A DNA stretch of 7,316 nt, taken from the NCBI GenBank assembly GCA_028709405.1, contig JAQVXB010000026.1, positions 1 to 7,316 on the forward strand. The letters run 5' to 3'. A program made the position numbers and the translations under genes. The notes under the pieces are model-generated. The model saw nothing but the letters and a program-made list of their open reading frames with translations, was not told the DNA's origin and made no database searches. Position 1 is the stretch's first letter. Each line of letters opens with the position of its first letter. The DNA is from Candidatus Shapirobacteria bacterium (lineage in GTDB: Bacteria > Patescibacteriota > Microgenomatia > UBA12405). This document shows positions 6,071-7,316 of the stretch, piece by piece.

Positions 6071-6675
6071 TTTTATTTCGCCATGGAGAAAAACAACGGC
6101 CCAATTTGTCAATCTTTAGTGATATTAAAGATGTTTATTTAACCAAAACGGGCATTGTTCAAATTGAAAAATTAGGTCAAGCTTTAAGAAAAAAATTTCC
6201 TTCTCTTATCGCTTCTGATATTATCTACTCTAGCCATTACACTCGTGCCGTTCAAAGTGCTGATATTGTTAAATCAATTTTAAATATTAAAAACAGCCAA
6301 ATTATCGCCGAATTTGGTGAATTTATGGCCTATACTAATTATCAAAATCCCTATGAGATTCGTCAACACATTCAAGAGATGGCCATGCAAGACCCCGATT
6401 GGGTTTCTCCTGAAACCAATACTTCTCTAACAAATATTCTTTCTAGTTTTCAACAAAAGATAATTGAAATTTATCATCAATCAAAACCAGATATAGTCTT
6501 AATTGCCAGTCACGGCGGAATCATCCGCAATTTTGTTTATTCTCTGGATCCAAAATTTCGGCCAAGTGACAAATTAATTGCCGAATCTAAAATTCACGAA
6601 GGAGGGTATACGGTTCTAGATTTTGATGGCCAAAAATTTACTATCGATCAATTTGATGTCCACGACTATCTTTAA
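6061..6675 (+). CDS. Histidine phosphatase family protein (phosphoglycerate mutase-like)
   Basis: This 204-residue cytosolic protein has the complete histidine phosphatase signature. RHGE at 7-10 holds the phosphorylated His8, Arg62 sits in SSHYTRAVQSADIV, Glu84 or Glu87 in EFGEFM is the likely acid, and His151 lies in ASHGGIIRNF. The length matches the small branch-1 phosphatases (SixA/CobC/PhoE-like) better than dPGM mutases, which are usually about 230-250 residues. The substrate cannot be read from the sequence; phosphosugars, nucleotides or phosphoproteins are all possible. The start is set by MQIILFRHGE, with the RHG motif right at the N-terminus as usual. The ATG lies inside the last codons of the upstream membrane protein gene and has no Shine-Dalgarno, so it depends on coupling. 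It ends 4 bases from the convergent ATPase gene. Confidence 0.9.
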   Translation: MQIILFRHGEKQRPNLSIFSDIKDVYLTKTGIVQIEKLGQALRKKFPSLIASDIIYSSHYTRAVQSADIVKSILNIKNSQIIAEFGEFMAYTNYQNPYEIRQHIQEMAMQDPDWVSPETNTSLTNILSSFQQKIIEIYHQSKPDIVLIASHGGIIRNFVYSLDPKFRPSDKLIAESKIHEGGYTVLDFDGQKFTIDQFDVHDYL

Positions 6676-6696
6676 AAAATTATTTTAATTTTTTAA
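6672..6696. terminator. A/T-only hairpin at the convergent gene ends, possible bidirectional terminator
   Basis: An 11-base arm TTAAAAAATTA is followed by a 3-base loop and its exact reverse complement. The hairpin spans the TAA stops of both the phosphatase and the ATPase genes, and its arms supply U-rich runs in either direction. The stem has no G or C, so it would be weak, and the Lys/Leu-rich ATPase tail accounts for part of the composition. Confidence 0.35.
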
Positions 6697-7316
6697 TTTT
6701 CAATCTCAACGAATTGCTCACCACCGACACACTACTAAGCGCCATCGCCATTCCTGCAAATATCGGATTTAATCTAATTCCCAAAACAGGGTAGAGTAGC
6801 CCCGACGCCAATGGAATTCCCACCATATTATAAATAAATGCCCAAAATAAATTTTCTTTAACCGTTGTCATTGTCGCTTTTGATAATTCAATTGCTGTCG
6901 CCACCTTTTTAATATCACCGCCCAAAATCGTAATTCCTGCCGATTCAATGGCGATATCACTTCCAGTTGCCATCGCCATTCCCACTTCCGATTGCACCAA
7001 TGCTGGCGCATCATTTATTCCATCACCAACCATAGCAACTTTTAATCCTTTTTCTTGTAATTCTTTTATTTTTTCCGACTTTTGACTTGGCAAAACCTCA
7101 GCTATCACTTCGTCAATTCCAACTTTTTTGGCCACAAATTCCGCCGCTCTTTTATTATCGCCAGTCAACATAAACACTTTAATCCCTCTCTTATGTAAAC
7201 TCAAAATTGTTTCCAAAACTCCATCTTTAATAGTGTCGTTCATTCCAATTTGCCCCACCAATTTTCCCTCAACTTTAACCTCAACCACTGTTTTCTCTTG
7301 ATTAACTAATTCATTT
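6680..7316 (-). CDS. Heavy-metal (Cu+-type) P1B ATPase, C-terminal part (5' end beyond window)
   Basis: The frame runs open to the right edge, with 211 residues visible. The GTG at 7288 is internal, because the frame continues upstream as NELVNQEKT. Visible parts are the end of the nucleotide-binding region, the P-domain motifs MLTGDN and MVGDGINDAPAL, and the last two helices. The phosphorylated DKTGT, metal-binding N-terminus and CPC helix lie outside. Helix 7 has YNMVGIP and helix 8 has MALSSVSVVSNSLRLK; the YN and MxxSS features are those of Cu+/Ag+-exporting P1B-1 ATPases (CopA type). It would use ATP to expel monovalent copper from the cytoplasm. Arginines are AGA, unlike ileS. The C-terminal tail is Lys-rich. 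The type is firm, and the copper specificity is likely but would be settled by the unseen CPC motif. Confidence 0.9.
   Translation of the reverse strand, partial: NELVNQEKTVVEVKVEGKLVGQIGMNDTIKDGVLETILSLHKRGIKVFMLTGDNKRAAEFVAKKVGIDEVIAEVLPSQKSEKIKELQEKGLKVAMVGDGINDAPALVQSEVGMAMATGSDIAIESAGITILGGDIKKVATAIELSKATMTTVKENLFWAFIYNMVGIPLASGLLYPVLGIRLNPIFAGMAMALSSVSVVSNSLRLKIKKLK

Noticed and set aside
7286..7288. GTG as the start of the ATPase gene
   Set aside because: The frame continues upstream to the window edge, and a P1B ATPase cannot begin within its ATP-binding region.

Overview
This AT-rich window looks like chromosomal DNA from a small-genome bacterium. Candidate Phyla Radiation (Patescibacteria) is my best guess. 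The grounds are the low GC content, tight or overlapping gene packing, rarity of Shine-Dalgarno sites, tiny membrane proteins of a kind I associate with that group, and the unusual isoleucyl-tRNA synthetase. This assignment is inference. The standard genetic code fits: every gene whose end is visible stops at TAA except one at TGA, and no gene needs TGA read through.

Left part (1-2573, all + strand). The window opens inside a gene for a thioredoxin-fold domain fused to a DsbD/CcdA-like membrane domain with one cysteine in each of two conserved-looking membrane motifs. A 97-base gap follows, holding a textbook sigma70-type promoter (TTGACA, 17 bp, TATAAT) overlapped by a perfect 22-bp palindrome. 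This promoter serves a compact three-gene unit: a glycine/arginine-rich DUF5320-like protein with the only strong ribosome binding site in the window, a DUF134/UPF0251 helix-turn-helix protein, and a membrane-anchored NodB-fold protein that lacks the usual deacetylase metal ligands. The unit looks self-regulated and is the most likely site of something undescribed. Its position beside a membrane thiol-redox protein, and a few kilobases from a copper-type ATPase, hints at redox or metal homeostasis, but nothing here proves that.

Middle (2567-3004). A small four-helix membrane protein gene on the - strand overlaps the end of the NodB-like gene by 7 bp. It is divergent from ileS across a 111-bp spacer containing -10-like elements for both directions.

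Right part (3005-7316). ileS encodes a complete, editing-competent isoleucyl-tRNA synthetase whose HIGH signature reads GVHH, a swapped form linked to mupirocin hyper-resistance. It is followed after 3 bases by a two-helix membrane protein gene, which overlaps a histidine phosphatase gene by 10 bp, so the three probably form one operon. Convergent to it, and running off the right edge, is the C-terminal part of a P1B-type (Cu+-like) ATPase. The two converge on an A/T-only perfect hairpin that spans both stop codons.

No tRNA, rRNA, CRISPR array, insertion sequence or att site was seen, and no gene-free stretch exceeds 300 bases.
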